In this document: positions 42,871 to 51,101 of the stretch, in pieces
How positions within the stretch are numbered: the stretch's first letter is position 1
How the letters are laid out: each line of letters begins with the position of its first letter
Assembly (NCBI RefSeq): GCF_014138605.1
Contig: NZ_JACJHX010000003.1
Location: forward strand, 124,001 to 188,000
Source: Peribacillus huizhouensis
Lineage (GTDB): Bacteria > Bacillota > Bacilli > Bacillales > DSM-1321
Direction: 5' to 3'
Length of the DNA: 64,000 nucleotides
Notes under the pieces: model-generated
Database searches by the model: none
Seen by the model: the letters and a program-made list of their open reading frames with translations, nothing else
What the model was told of the DNA's origin: nothing
Translations under genes and position numbers: made by a program

Positions 42871-43686
42871 ATGCTAAAAAGAATTGAAGTATTATTTAAG
42901 AAAGTTCGAAATGTAAATCCACTTGTTCATCATATAACCAATTCTGTCACAATCAATGATTGTGCGAATATTACTCTTGCTATTGGCGGCTCTCCTGTTA
43001 TGGCATCAAGTGTGAATGAGGCCGCAGATATGGCGAAAATCGCTCATGCACTAGTCATTAATTTAGGGACGCTGAACGCGGATTCCTGTGAAGCAATGAT
43101 TCTAGCTGGAAAAGCAGCTAACTCTGCTAACATACCGGTTATACTTGATCCTGTTGGAGCTGGGGCAACAGCTTATCGAATCGAGATGGCTGAAAAAATT
43201 CTTCAAGAAGTGAAGATGAGCATTATTAGAGGGAATGCCAGTGAAATTTATAGTTTAATAGGAGGCCAAAGTCAGACAAAGGGCGTGGATTCAGGTATGG
43301 TGTCTCTTTCAGGAGCGGACCTTGCTGTCAAAGCAGCAGTAGAACTAAACAGTACAATCGTTGTAAGTGGTAGAACAGATGCAATTAGTAACGGTGAAAC
43401 GACTGTTATAGTGAACAATGGTGATCCCCTATTGACGAAAGTGACAGGTACAGGCTGTATGGCGACATCCTTAATTGGCAGCTTTGCTGGCGTAACAGAT
43501 CAGATGCTTGACGCAGCAGTAGCGGGAATATCTGTCATGAGTATTGCTGGCGAATTAACGAAAAGCAAGCTATTAGAAGGAGAAGGAACAGGTACTTTCC
43601 GAGTGAAATTAGTCGATACGATATCACTGATGAACGGAGAGATTTGGATGAAGGAGGTACAAATAAATGAGTACGCTACGAGATAA
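42871..43686 (+). CDS. thiM: Hydroxyethylthiazole kinase
   Basis: A 271-residue ribokinase-like enzyme that phosphorylates salvaged thiazole. Visible motifs are NPLVHHITNSVTINDCANIT near the N-terminus, IPVILDPVGAGATAYR, IRGNASEIYSL, and the catalytic TKVTGTGCMATSLIGSFAG. GGAGGGGATTATT precedes the ATG at 42871, the correct start; the longer frame to 42748 lies in the repeat. It overlaps thiE by 20 bases. The 218-base gap from thiD is filled by repeats, so the riboswitch transcript must read through a hairpin array. Confidence 0.95.
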   Translation: MLKRIEVLFKKVRNVNPLVHHITNSVTINDCANITLAIGGSPVMASSVNEAADMAKIAHALVINLGTLNADSCEAMILAGKAANSANIPVILDPVGAGATAYRIEMAEKILQEVKMSIIRGNASEIYSLIGGQSQTKGVDSGMVSLSGADLAVKAAVELNSTIVVSGRTDAISNGETTVIVNNGDPLLTKVTGTGCMATSLIGSFAGVTDQMLDAAVAGISVMSIAGELTKSKLLEGEGTGTFRVKLVDTISLMNGEIWMKEVQINEYATR

Positions 43687-44305
43687 TCTTAGTCTTTACC
43701 TTGTCACAGAAGAATCAATTCCGCTTGAGAAACTTGAGCAAATTATTGAAGAAGCTATTCTTGGAGGAGTTACAGCTGTTCAATTAAGAGAAAAAAACTC
43801 GGATGGAAAAATCTTTTATGAAAAAGCGTTAAAAATTAAACAATTACTTGCCAACTATTCCATCCCGCTTTTCATAAATGATCGCGTGGATCTTGCACTT
43901 GCTGTCGGAGCGGATGGTATTCATATTGGGCAAGGTGATATTCCTTTATCTGTTGTGAAGCAATTAGTTCCTATGTCTATGAAGATTGGCGTCTCCGTTA
44001 AAAATGTCCAACAAGCCTTGAAAGCTGAGGCAGACGGAGCTGATTATATTGGGGTAGGTTCTGTCTTTCCAACTTCAACAAAAAAAGATGCTTCGATGCT
44101 ACAGCATGGAGTGCTTAACATGATTTGCCAAGCTGTTACCATTCCAGCAGTTGCGATTGGCGGCATAACCTCCGCAAATCTTCCCCAAATTCTCAATAGC
44201 GGTATTTCTGGTGCAGCGATTGTATCGGCAATAATGAAAGCAGATGATCCGAGAAAAGCGGCGGAAATGCTAAAAAAACAAATGACGACAGCCATAGTCC
44301 AATAA
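43667..44305 (+). CDS. thiE: Thiamine-phosphate synthase
   Basis: A 212-residue TIM-barrel enzyme joining HMP pyrophosphate and thiazole phosphate to thiamine phosphate. AVQLREKNSDGKIFYEKA, LFINDRVDLALAVGADGIHI, IGVSVKNVQQAL, YIGVGSVFPTSTKKDAS and AIGGITSANLPQIL are the canonical segments. AAGGAGGTACAAATAA precedes the ATG, which lies inside thiM. With ThiW, ThiD and ThiM it makes a complete salvage route from imported thiazole and HMP to thiamine phosphate. Confidence 0.95.
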   Translation: MSTLRDNLSLYLVTEESIPLEKLEQIIEEAILGGVTAVQLREKNSDGKIFYEKALKIKQLLANYSIPLFINDRVDLALAVGADGIHIGQGDIPLSVVKQLVPMSMKIGVSVKNVQQALKAEADGADYIGVGSVFPTSTKKDASMLQHGVLNMICQAVTIPAVAIGGITSANLPQILNSGISGAAIVSAIMKADDPRKAAEMLKKQMTTAIVQ

Positions 44306-44340
44306 TGAAAGGAATTAAAACACACAACTCCTTTATATCG

Positions 44341-44673
44341 TTTATTCCGCATTAACTGGCAGTAAGACCCCCACCTCAAGGCTAAGAGGAATCGAAGAAG
44401 CATAGGTGGGGGGGATAACTGCCCGTATTAGCCCGATTGGTGAGATACAGTGAAACTTACCTTTGTGATCTTCAAAGATTTAGTTGAGGCCCACAGGATG
44501 TGGGTCACACAAACGATGTCGCAGGACGGGCCGTACTTAGTTTGGGAATCATTGAATCGGGTTCATAGTATCGTTATACCTACGCAGTAGCGGAGAGATA
44601 GCGTTGTAGAACGGGACTAACGATTAGTGGGGGATGAAGAAAACCCCCACTGATTGAAGTTTCACTTTATCTG
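44341..44673 (-). repeat. Long-form hairpin repeat after thiE (inverted copy) interrupted by a second repeat
   Basis: Reading the minus strand from 44673: GTGAAACTTCAATCAGTGGG, CCCCCACTAATCGTTAG, then about 175 foreign bases (44455-44628), then CCAATCGGGCTAATACGGGC, CCACCTATGCTTCTTCG, GAGGTGGGGGTCTTACTGCC and GCGGAATAAA at 44341. It is the same element as at 42714-42862 in opposite orientation. The inserted piece contains GGCCCACAGGATGTGGGTCA and GATGTCGCAGGACG, which looks like another Bacillus intergenic repeat. Confidence 0.75.
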
Positions 44674-44748
44674 TCGGTAAAGTGTATAGAGTGTGAGGAC
44701 ATAATCTATAGAATGACTTTTTGTTTCTTTTACATTTCACCAAGATAA

Positions 44749-44889
44749 AACAATCTGATTGAAATACATAGTAGTGGCAACAATCAAATGTACACTAGTC
44801 CATCTGGTGTAGCGCCAATGATATTTCCTGAAGAAATCGCTAAAAACAAAATGCGAAAGTTTATGAAGATGAATTTCACGAAAGATTAG
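44749..44889 (+). pseudogene. Possible C-terminal remnant of unknown gene
   Basis: A frame of 46 codons without start reads LIEIHSSGNNQMYTSPSGVA and FPEEIAKNKMRKFMKMNFTK to a TAG. The composition looks protein-like but I do not recognise a family. The rest of 44690-45122 shows no gene. Confidence 0.25.
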
Positions 44890-45122
44890 TCTAAACATAG
44901 GTATAATGCTCATGACTTTTAATAGTTAAACATCTACTTACTATTTTTTAGTACTAGAATAAAAGATAAAAACCCGAGTCATTTACACTAGAATCACGTA
45001 GTAAATCCTATACGTTTTAATCATTGTGAGACAATTTAGCTGTTTTAGTGACCCATATAGGCTGTCCAATTTTGAAATGGAACTAAAGGAGCTTCTTGTT
45101 TCTGTAGTTTGGCCCGTAATCA

Positions 45123-46343
45123 TTATAGTTTTTCCATGTTAAAGCGAATCACTTTAGCTGCTTTTATCGCCATTTGTTTCGCTTCTTCTTTATTATATGA
45201 GGAGGCTAACACGTATCCATAACGATCTCCCATTGATAAAGGGGGCCGTAATATCTTTCCTTTGCGTGGTTTTATAAAAACTTCTTGCACTCCTGGATAT
45301 TTACTAGCACGATTTTTCCCGGTAACCCTAACCAATTTACCCTCAATATCTACAGTTAGATAATGTACATACACGTACTTACGATGCTTTTTCGTAAGAT
45401 TCGGTTGATTTCCTAAAAATATCTGAATCGTTTCTTCTACTAAATTAATGCCATACCCCACCTCAATCAAGCGATTCATAGCACCACCAGAAATTCTAGG
45501 GTTAATCTCGATTAATTTCCATCTCCCTCGAACGTGACGCAATTCGAGGTGACACGCACCATTTTTCATGTCAAATGCTTCTACAATTGTACAAACTGTT
45601 TCATAGAGATGATCAAAAAACGGTTTGTCCATATAAGCTAACAAGCTATATCCTGTTACGATAAAACGTTCTTGGAACGTAATTTCTTGTTCAATAACAG
45701 CTACAATAGTAATAGCTCCATCGTGTACTACTGCTTCAACTAAATATTGAGGGCCAGTTAAAAATTCTTCAATTAAAATAGGTGTATCTTTATACTTGTT
45801 TAGTAGTTTTTTCATTGCTAAGTTTAATTGATAGATATCATTTGCCAGTAAGACATCCTTTGATCCAGCAGAAATGGGGGATTTCACTATTAATGGTAGA
45901 TGGTTTTTTTGTTCATTAAGGAAATCTTTTAAGGAGTCTTCTGATTTATAAATAGCAAAGTAAGGAGAAGATCGGAGGTTTTTTAGAAGATTTCTTGTTA
46001 AAACTTTATCTTCCATATTCAGAATTGGATTAACAGAATCAACGTTTATACAGAACTTTTCCTCTAACGATACAGCGATATTTACATAAGGATCTATAAA
46101 GCTTAAGATTGTCTGAATCACTAGTCCGCGATTTATTAATTCTTGAATACTGTTTGTTAATGCCTGATAATCAGATAGCTCTGTGAATATCATTTGATGA
46201 ACATCAGGAAATTCTAATCTTTGTTCTAAAAATTGCTGTTTATTTGTAAATAGAACGGTTAAATAGCCAAGGCGCTCTGCAGCTTTTATCGCTTCTCTGC
46301 TCGAACCTGATTTATTAGAGCCAATAAAGATAATCGTATTCAT
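45123..46343 (-). CDS. ATP-grasp carboxylate-amine ligase-like protein
   Basis: A 406-residue protein with an N-terminal Rossmann-like domain (IIFIGSNKSGSSREAIKAAE) and an ATP-grasp fold: LPLIVKSPISAGSKDVLLAN, ILIEEFLTGPQYLVEAVVHD, and the metal site ELRHVRGRWKLIEINPRISG. The C-terminal domain resembles that of carbamoyl-phosphate-synthase-like and L-amino-acid ligases. It should join a carboxylate to an amine using ATP; substrates unknown. It is divergent from another ATP-grasp gene (46506), with 162 bases between. The operon ends here on the minus strand. Confidence 0.88.
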   Translation of the reverse strand: MNTIIFIGSNKSGSSREAIKAAERLGYLTVLFTNKQQFLEQRLEFPDVHQMIFTELSDYQALTNSIQELINRGLVIQTILSFIDPYVNIAVSLEEKFCINVDSVNPILNMEDKVLTRNLLKNLRSSPYFAIYKSEDSLKDFLNEQKNHLPLIVKSPISAGSKDVLLANDIYQLNLAMKKLLNKYKDTPILIEEFLTGPQYLVEAVVHDGAITIVAVIEQEITFQERFIVTGYSLLAYMDKPFFDHLYETVCTIVEAFDMKNGACHLELRHVRGRWKLIEINPRISGGAMNRLIEVGYGINLVEETIQIFLGNQPNLTKKHRKYVYVHYLTVDIEGKLVRVTGKNRASKYPGVQEVFIKPRKGKILRPPLSMGDRYGYVLASSYNKEEAKQMAIKAAKVIRFNMEKL

Positions 46344-46505
46344 AAAGTCATGTTATCCCACCCGTCTCAAGTGAATTAAATCTATACTATAGAATATATA
46401 AGTAGGTCCAATATTGTTCGCCGTAATTTAAAAAATAGGAATAAAGACTAGCTTTGTTTTATATTTTTAAAGAACAGCATTTTATAAAGGTGGGATATAA
46501 CGATT

Positions 46506-47549
46506 ATGACCTTAATTGGCATGCTTCACCATCGAGAAGATCCTCAAAAGGTGAGAAGAGCATATGCTTACTCAGCTGTAGCGAAAGCGGAAGGGATTCC
46601 TTTTTTTTACTTTACGCCTGGGAAAGTAAATATGGATGACCGAACAATTAATGGGAAAATATATGAGAACGGAAATTGGCAGGAAAAGAAGTTCCCTTTT
46701 CCGGACGTTATCTATAATGCCAGCTATCCTCTAACGGATAAAGCAGAAATAATCGTGGATATTTTATCAGAAATCATTCCTTTTACAAGTCACTCAGTTG
46801 GTGATAAATCATATGTTAATAAGCTGATAAAAAAAGGGGAAATATTTGCGCAATATCTTATACCTTCAATGGATTTAATAGACGCTAATCGATTTATGCA
46901 AATGGTCCGTCATTATCCAAAAGTAATTATGAAACCAGTATCCGGGAATCAGGGAAAAGGGATCGTTTTTATTGAAAAGGAAGGAAATGATAAATACAGA
47001 GTGAATGAACATGGGGACATTTCTATTTATTCTAAACAAGAATTGGTCGAATTCACAATTCGAAAGATTCAAGAACAAAAGTATTTAGCTCAACAGTTCA
47101 TTTCCTGTCAAATTAAATCGGGCCAAGTATATGACTTCCGGTTGCATGTACAAAAAAATGGCGAAGGAAAGTGGGTCATTACCTCAATATATCCACGCAT
47201 AGGAACTGTAGGAAGCATTGCACCAAATATCGGAAGTGGGGGATATACTGGTTATCTGGATATTTTTTTACAAAAAGAATTCGATGATTCCTGGTATAAT
47301 ATAAAAAAAACACTTGAATATTTTGCTATAAGTTTTTCGAACCACTTTGATTCTTTGTATGATGATGTGTCATTGGATGAATTAGGGATTGATGTTGGAA
47401 TTGATGAAAATCAAAAATTGTGGTTATTTGAAGTGAATTGGAGACCAGGAGCGCCAATCATATTTAATTGTGAATTAGATGTAGCGAGAAATACGATTCA
47501 ATATGCTAAATATTTAGCTGAAAATAGCCATCGTAATGTAAATGAATGA
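46506..47549 (+). CDS. YheC/YheD family endospore coat-associated ATP-grasp protein
   Basis: A 347-residue protein. The N-terminus (MTLIGMLHHREDPQKVRRAY, YSAVAKAEGIPFFYFTPGKV), KVIMKPVSGNQGKGIVFI, YDFRLHVQKNGEGKWVITSI and LWLFEVNWRPGAP are typical of the YheC/YheD group found in spore formers. Those proteins are spore-associated, and their ligase reaction is unknown. GGTGGGATATAACGATT precedes the ATG. Divergent arrangement with another ATP-grasp gene may reflect a joint peptide-like or amide-forming pathway active in sporulation. Confidence 0.9.
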   Translation: MTLIGMLHHREDPQKVRRAYAYSAVAKAEGIPFFYFTPGKVNMDDRTINGKIYENGNWQEKKFPFPDVIYNASYPLTDKAEIIVDILSEIIPFTSHSVGDKSYVNKLIKKGEIFAQYLIPSMDLIDANRFMQMVRHYPKVIMKPVSGNQGKGIVFIEKEGNDKYRVNEHGDISIYSKQELVEFTIRKIQEQKYLAQQFISCQIKSGQVYDFRLHVQKNGEGKWVITSIYPRIGTVGSIAPNIGSGGYTGYLDIFLQKEFDDSWYNIKKTLEYFAISFSNHFDSLYDDVSLDELGIDVGIDENQKLWLFEVNWRPGAPIIFNCELDVARNTIQYAKYLAENSHRNVNE

Positions 47550-47609
47550 CCATTGTAACTTTTTAAGAAGAATCGGGATTGCTTGATGATCTTATATACT
47601 TTTGGTTAA

Positions 47610-47638
47610 AGCATCTATCTTCTGGATAGATGTTTTTT
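47610..47638 (+). terminator. Terminator after the YheC/D-like gene
   Basis: CATCTATC and GATAGATG form a perfect 8-base stem around TTCTG, followed by TTTTTT. Confidence 0.85.
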
Positions 47639-47643
47639 ACATG

Positions 47644-47795
47644 GCTGTTGTCGTAAACTTTGTTGCTTGTAAATTCTATTTATACTACTATCCTGGGGTG
47701 ATTTCCGTTACAGGTACTCGCTTTTCCGGCAGGAGTCTCACGCCTTCTGCTCCAATCAACATAGTGCCGAAATCAACAACGAGCTTTAACATAAC
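47644..47795 (-). repeat. Degenerate inverted copy of the GC-rich Bacillus repeat
   Basis: On the minus strand GTTAAAGCTCGTTGTTGATT, ACTATGTTGATTGGAGC, AGAAGGCGTGAGACTCCTGC and CGGAAAAGCGAGTACC match the left half of the element at 50042-50217; the right half has decayed. It lies just upstream of the Zur-controlled FAD enzyme gene. Confidence 0.7.
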
Positions 47796-47818
47796 CTTAC
47801 ATAAAAATATGCTTGCAT

Positions 47819-47869
47819 TATAATGGTGAAAATGTTAATTTGAATAATAAATCGAAATAATTACGATTT
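47819..47869 (+). promoter_or_regulatory. Zur-like box downstream of a -10 element, ahead of the FAD enzyme
   Basis: TATAAT at 47819-47824 has a weak CTTACA 17 bases before it. AAATCGAAATAATTACGATTT at 47849-47869, split here as AAATCGAAAT-A-ATTACGATTT, differs from the palindromic Bacillus Zur consensus AAATCGTAAT-N-ATTACGATTT at one base. Position after the start of transcription suits repression when zinc is plentiful. Confidence 0.75.
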
Positions 47870-47887
47870 GTATGAAAGGGTGTTCTT

Positions 47888-49063
47888 ATGCTGGATTGCA
47901 TTATTGTTGGTGGGGGGATACAAGGGATAACACTGGCCACCTCTTTACTTAAATCAGGGAAAGTGACTGTCGACCAGCTTGCTATTGTTGATATGAATGA
48001 AGAGCCATTGGCCAGATGGAGGCAATGTACGGAAGTCATTTCGATGCCTTATTTACGATCGCCATCCGTTCACCATTTGGATGTTAAACCGTTCAGTTTG
48101 CAAACTTATGTGAAAAAAAGTGGGGATGATTGGAATACTGCTTTTTATGGTCGATATAAACGCCCTTCATTGGCTGCCTTTATGGAGCATTGTGAGCATC
48201 TTTGTGATGAATTATCTATAAAACGGGCTTGGGTGCAAGGGAAGGTCAGAGCCGCCTCCAAAAGGGAAAATGGATGGGCCGTCCATTTGAGTAATGGTGA
48301 GCAACTATACGGTCGCAAACTTTTCCTTGCCATTGGGATAGGAGAGCAGCCGTACTGGCCAGAGTGGGCGGTTCGGTTAAAACAAAATCAGGAATCTACT
48401 ATTTTTCATATTTTCGATGACCAATTACCTGCTTTTGATCAAGTAAAAAGGCCCATCACGATTATTGGTGGTGGAATTTCTTCCGTTCATTTGGCACTGA
48501 AGCTCGGTGAAAGATTTCCGAATGAGGTTACATTATTGAAAAGACATCCATTTCGGATTTTGGATTTTGATAGTGATCCAGCATGGTTAGGACCAAAGAA
48601 TCAATATTCTTTTCGCAATCTGAAAAGTTATCAAAAAAGGCGTGAACAAATTTTCGAAGCGCGGCATAAAGGCTCCATTCCACCTGACTTACATATGAAA
48701 TTGTTAAATCGGATCAAGCAAGGGAGCTTACGTTTAGTAGACGGAGAAGTGGAAAGTACTGAAGTTCAAAATGGAAACATTATGCTTCATGACAAAAATG
48801 GCAAGATTATTGAACAAACTGGAACAATATTATTAGCAACTGGTTTTTTGTCATCATTACCAGGAAAAGAATGGCTATCTCCCGTCATCGACAAGTACCA
48901 ATTGCGTTGTGCTGACTGTGGTTATCCCATCGTTTCACAGTCTTTACAATGGGGTCCAGATTTATATGTCACAGGGGCTTTGGCAGAGCTTGAAATCGGA
49001 CCAATAGCTCGAAATATTTCTGGAGCACGCCATGCGGCAGAACGAATTGTCGCTAGTTTATAA
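47888..49063 (+). CDS. FAD/NAD(P)-dependent oxidoreductase, siderophore N-hydroxylase-like, under a Zur box
   Basis: A 391-residue flavoprotein. An N-terminal FAD Rossmann motif (CIIVGGGIQGITLA), the segment ISMPYLRSPSVHHLDVKPFS, a second Rossmann motif for NAD(P)H (ITIIGGGISSVHLALKLGE) and the C-terminal ILLATGFLSSLPG and LYVTGALAELEIGPIARNIS place it near FAD_binding_9/lysine-ornithine N-hydroxylase-like proteins. GAAAGGGTG precedes the ATG. A near-perfect Zur box lies 19 bases upstream, so it should be made during zinc starvation. It may modify a zinc-binding metabolite or thiol; substrate unknown. Confidence 0.88.
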   Translation: MLDCIIVGGGIQGITLATSLLKSGKVTVDQLAIVDMNEEPLARWRQCTEVISMPYLRSPSVHHLDVKPFSLQTYVKKSGDDWNTAFYGRYKRPSLAAFMEHCEHLCDELSIKRAWVQGKVRAASKRENGWAVHLSNGEQLYGRKLFLAIGIGEQPYWPEWAVRLKQNQESTIFHIFDDQLPAFDQVKRPITIIGGGISSVHLALKLGERFPNEVTLLKRHPFRILDFDSDPAWLGPKNQYSFRNLKSYQKRREQIFEARHKGSIPPDLHMKLLNRIKQGSLRLVDGEVESTEVQNGNIMLHDKNGKIIEQTGTILLATGFLSSLPGKEWLSPVIDKYQLRCADCGYPIVSQSLQWGPDLYVTGALAELEIGPIARNISGARHAAERIVASL

Positions 49064-49080
49064 GAATATAGAGATGATAT

Positions 49081-49101
49081 AAATCGTAATCATTTCAATT
49101 T
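49081..49101 (+). promoter_or_regulatory. Zur-like box ahead of a truncated lipoprotein
   Basis: AAATCGTAATCATTTCAATTT has a perfect left half of the Zur palindrome and two changes in the right half. It sits 13 bases before the start of the short lipoprotein frame at 49114. Confidence 0.6.
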
Positions 49102-49113
49102 ATAAAGGGACAA

Positions 49114-49209
49114 ATGATCACCAAACAGTTAACAATTAGTGTCGTGCTTAGTATTTTGCTATTAGTTCTATCGGCATGCTCAACCTCATCTGAGCCATTA
49201 AGTTCTTGA
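49114..49209 (+). pseudogene. Truncated lipoprotein (signal peptide and lipobox only)
   Basis: A 31-codon frame starting at ATG after AAAGGGAC encodes QLTISVVLSILLLVLSACST, a full lipoprotein signal peptide with lipobox LSAC, then stops after SSEPLSS. Placement behind a Zur box suggests the remains of a zinc-binding lipoprotein such as ZnuA/AdcA, whose body has been lost. The sequence from 49210 to 49537 shows no continuation in any frame that I recognise. Confidence 0.55.
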
Positions 49210-49537
49210 AATGATAGAAATAAAGAAGAACAAAAGCACTTAATCTTTCTGTCTAATTTTCCAAGTGAAACTTTAGTACACACTTAAATGATACAGCAGT
49301 AAGAGCATGTGTGACAGTAACCTTAGTGAAGATTAATTTTGTGTTATTAAAATGCGCTAGTTATTTTATCCACTTTAAATAATTCTGTTTATTAGTAAAT
49401 AATAAATATTAATCCAAGCCAGTAATAAATGATGTTTGCAGCGATTAGACTATAAAATAACAGGGAATTTGAAGTTGGAACCCATACTTTAATAAGTTCC
49501 CAATTGATCAGGTATGGTATGTTATAATGACAAATAA

Positions 49538-49565
49538 GTTAACTGATTAATTATTTTGGTTAACA
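49538..49565. promoter_or_regulatory. GTTAAC inverted repeat upstream of the DUF1284 gene
   Basis: GTTAAC at 49539-49544 and again at 49559-49564 (itself palindromic) flank an AT-rich centre with ATTAATTAT, about 40 bases before the start codon. It could be an operator; no known family is matched. Confidence 0.3.
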
Positions 49566-49603
49566 TTTGAATTTTAATTAACGTGTCGAACTGGGGGGAA
49601 TTT

Positions 49604-50020
49604 ATGTATAAGCTGCGTGGTCATCATATTTTTTGTCTTCTGGGCTATCGGGGAATGGGCTATTCCAAAGAATACGTTGAAAATATGACTAAATTGCATC
49701 AAACATTGAGAGAAAACCCTAAGACGTGGATTCAGCTTGTAAGGGGACCAGATAAGTTGTGTGAAAAGTACCCCAACTCAGGTGAATACCACTGCCAAGA
49801 CAACAATATTTATGAAAGAGATTCCAATATCTTAGATAAATTAGGGCTTAAAGTCGGACAAGTTCTGAGTTGGGAGGACATTGAGTCACACATCCGACAG
49901 TATGTCGTACCCGCCGATATTAAAAATGTGTGTGAAACTTGTTCCTGGCGTTTATACGGGGTTTGTGAGGAAGGTATTCAAGAGATTCTTGAAGGGAAGG
50001 GCTTAAGGGAAGTTAAATAA
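49604..50020 (+). CDS. DUF1284 domain protein, cysteine-rich
   Basis: A 138-residue protein beginning MYKLRGHHIFCLLGYRGMGY, the DUF1284 hallmark. Cysteines in HHIFCLLG, RGPDKLCEKYP, EYHCQDNN and NVCETCSWRLYGVCEEG could bind a metal or iron-sulfur cluster. The ATG at 49604 has CTGGGGGGAATTT ahead and gives the family length. Function unknown. It stands between the zinc-responsive genes, but no Zur box is directly upstream. Confidence 0.85.
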   Translation: MYKLRGHHIFCLLGYRGMGYSKEYVENMTKLHQTLRENPKTWIQLVRGPDKLCEKYPNSGEYHCQDNNIYERDSNILDKLGLKVGQVLSWEDIESHIRQYVVPADIKNVCETCSWRLYGVCEEGIQEILEGKGLREVK

Positions 50021-50041
50021 GTCCTCCCTTTTATATTGGCT

Positions 50042-50217
50042 ATGTTAAAGCTCATTGTTGTATTAAGAACTATGTTGATTGGAGCTGAAGGCGTGAGACT
50101 CCTGCAGGAAAGCGAGTCAAAGGGAGACCCCGCAGGCGCACTGCGCCGAGGAGGCTCCCGGACCGCCCGCGGAAAGCGATCGCCTCTCGCTGCAATCAAC
50201 AGGCAAGTTTAACAGCT
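50042..50217 (+). repeat. Full-length GC-rich Bacillus intergenic repeat
   Basis: Ends TGTTAAAGCTCATTGTTG and CAATCAACAGGCAAGTTTAA are inverted with respect to each other. The centre, unlike its AT-rich surroundings, contains GAGACTCCTGCAGGAAAGCG, GGGAGACCCCGCAGGCGC, GAGGAGGCTCCCGGACCGCC and CGCGGAAAGCGATCGCCT, a stack of hairpins. This type of unit is widespread between genes in Bacillus genomes. Internally deleted and degenerate copies are at 16708 and 47644. Confidence 0.85.
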
Positions 50218-50237
50218 CCTATTAATTAAAAAAACAT

Positions 50238-50322
50238 AAATCATAATCATTTCGTTTTATATTGACAGAAGATTCGAAACATAGTATATTCATAAAAGTA
50301 TAAATAGTAATTGTTACGATTT
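50238..50322 (+). promoter_or_regulatory. zinT promoter flanked by two Zur-like boxes
   Basis: TTGACA (50262-50267), 17 bases, TATATT (50285-50290) is a strong promoter. AAATCATAATCATTTCGTTT (50238) lies just upstream of the -35 and AAATAGTAATTGTTACGATT (50302, continuing to 50322) just downstream of the start; both resemble the Zur palindrome, the second more strongly. Confidence 0.7.
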
Positions 50323-50360
50323 ACACCTATTATTATAATGGAAAAGGAGATCTTTTATTT

Positions 50361-51101
50361 ATGAAAAAGGAACTTATCAAATCAATATTTGTGTTTTTCT
50401 TATTAGGTATAGTCCTTACAGGCTGTCAAGAAAAAGTAGATACACCTGTCGAACATGCTTCCTCAGATTCTAAATCTACTTCTTCTGAATCTACAGGAGG
50501 TACCAATCATAGCCATAATCATAGCCATAATCATAACCATAATCACGATGATGAAAAGCAGAAAGAAATATATTCAGGGATATTTGAGGATGACGAAGTT
50601 GAAGATAGGGAATTATCAGATTGGGAAGGAGATTGGCAATCAGTCTATCCATACTTATTAGATGGAACTTTAGATAAGGTCTTACAGAAAAAAGTAGAAA
50701 CAAACAAAGATAAAACCTTTAAAGAATACAAAGACTATTATAAAGTTGGGTATGAAACAGACATTAATCGAATCGTTATAAAAGATAATATGATGACATT
50801 TTATAAAAATGGAGAAGGAAAAGTAGGAGAATACAAGTATCATGGATACGAAATTTTGACTTATGAATCCGGAAATAGAGGCGTTCGGTATTTATTTGAT
50901 TTAGTTGGGGAAGTAGATGGAGTACCAAAACATGTTCAATTCAGTGATCATAGTATTTATCCAACAAAAGCAGAACATTACCATATTTATTTGGGAGATG
51001 AAGATCATGACACTCTTTTAAATGAATTAGACAATTGGCCAACTTATTATTTTTCTAATCTAAGTGGAGAAGAAATTGTAGAAGAAATGAATGCCCATTA
51101 A
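50361..51101 (+). CDS. zinT: ZinT-like zinc-binding lipoprotein with His-rich linker
   Basis: A 246-residue lipoprotein: signal peptide with lipobox LTGC (Cys about 22), a Ser/Thr-rich linker, a His/Asn-rich tract (HSHNHSHNHNHNHDD, about 51-65) and a C-terminal ZinT (YodA) domain with LSDWEGDWQSVYPYLLDG, YEILTYESGNRGVRYLF and the metal-site histidines in HVQFSDHSIYPTKAEHYHIY. It should capture zinc at the outer membrane face and pass it to a ZnuABC-type importer during zinc limitation. GAAAAGGAGATC precedes the ATG, and two Zur-like boxes flank its promoter. Confidence 0.92.
   Translation: MKKELIKSIFVFFLLGIVLTGCQEKVDTPVEHASSDSKSTSSESTGGTNHSHNHSHNHNHNHDDEKQKEIYSGIFEDDEVEDRELSDWEGDWQSVYPYLLDGTLDKVLQKKVETNKDKTFKEYKDYYKVGYETDINRIVIKDNMMTFYKNGEGKVGEYKYHGYEILTYESGNRGVRYLFDLVGEVDGVPKHVQFSDHSIYPTKAEHYHIYLGDEDHDTLLNELDNWPTYYFSNLSGEEIVEEMNAH

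Noticed and set aside
49978..50199. Minus-strand frame rich in Arg, Pro and Ser
   Set aside because: It is a translation of the GC-rich repeat; a similar peptide from 47602-47823 arises because that region holds another copy of the repeat.
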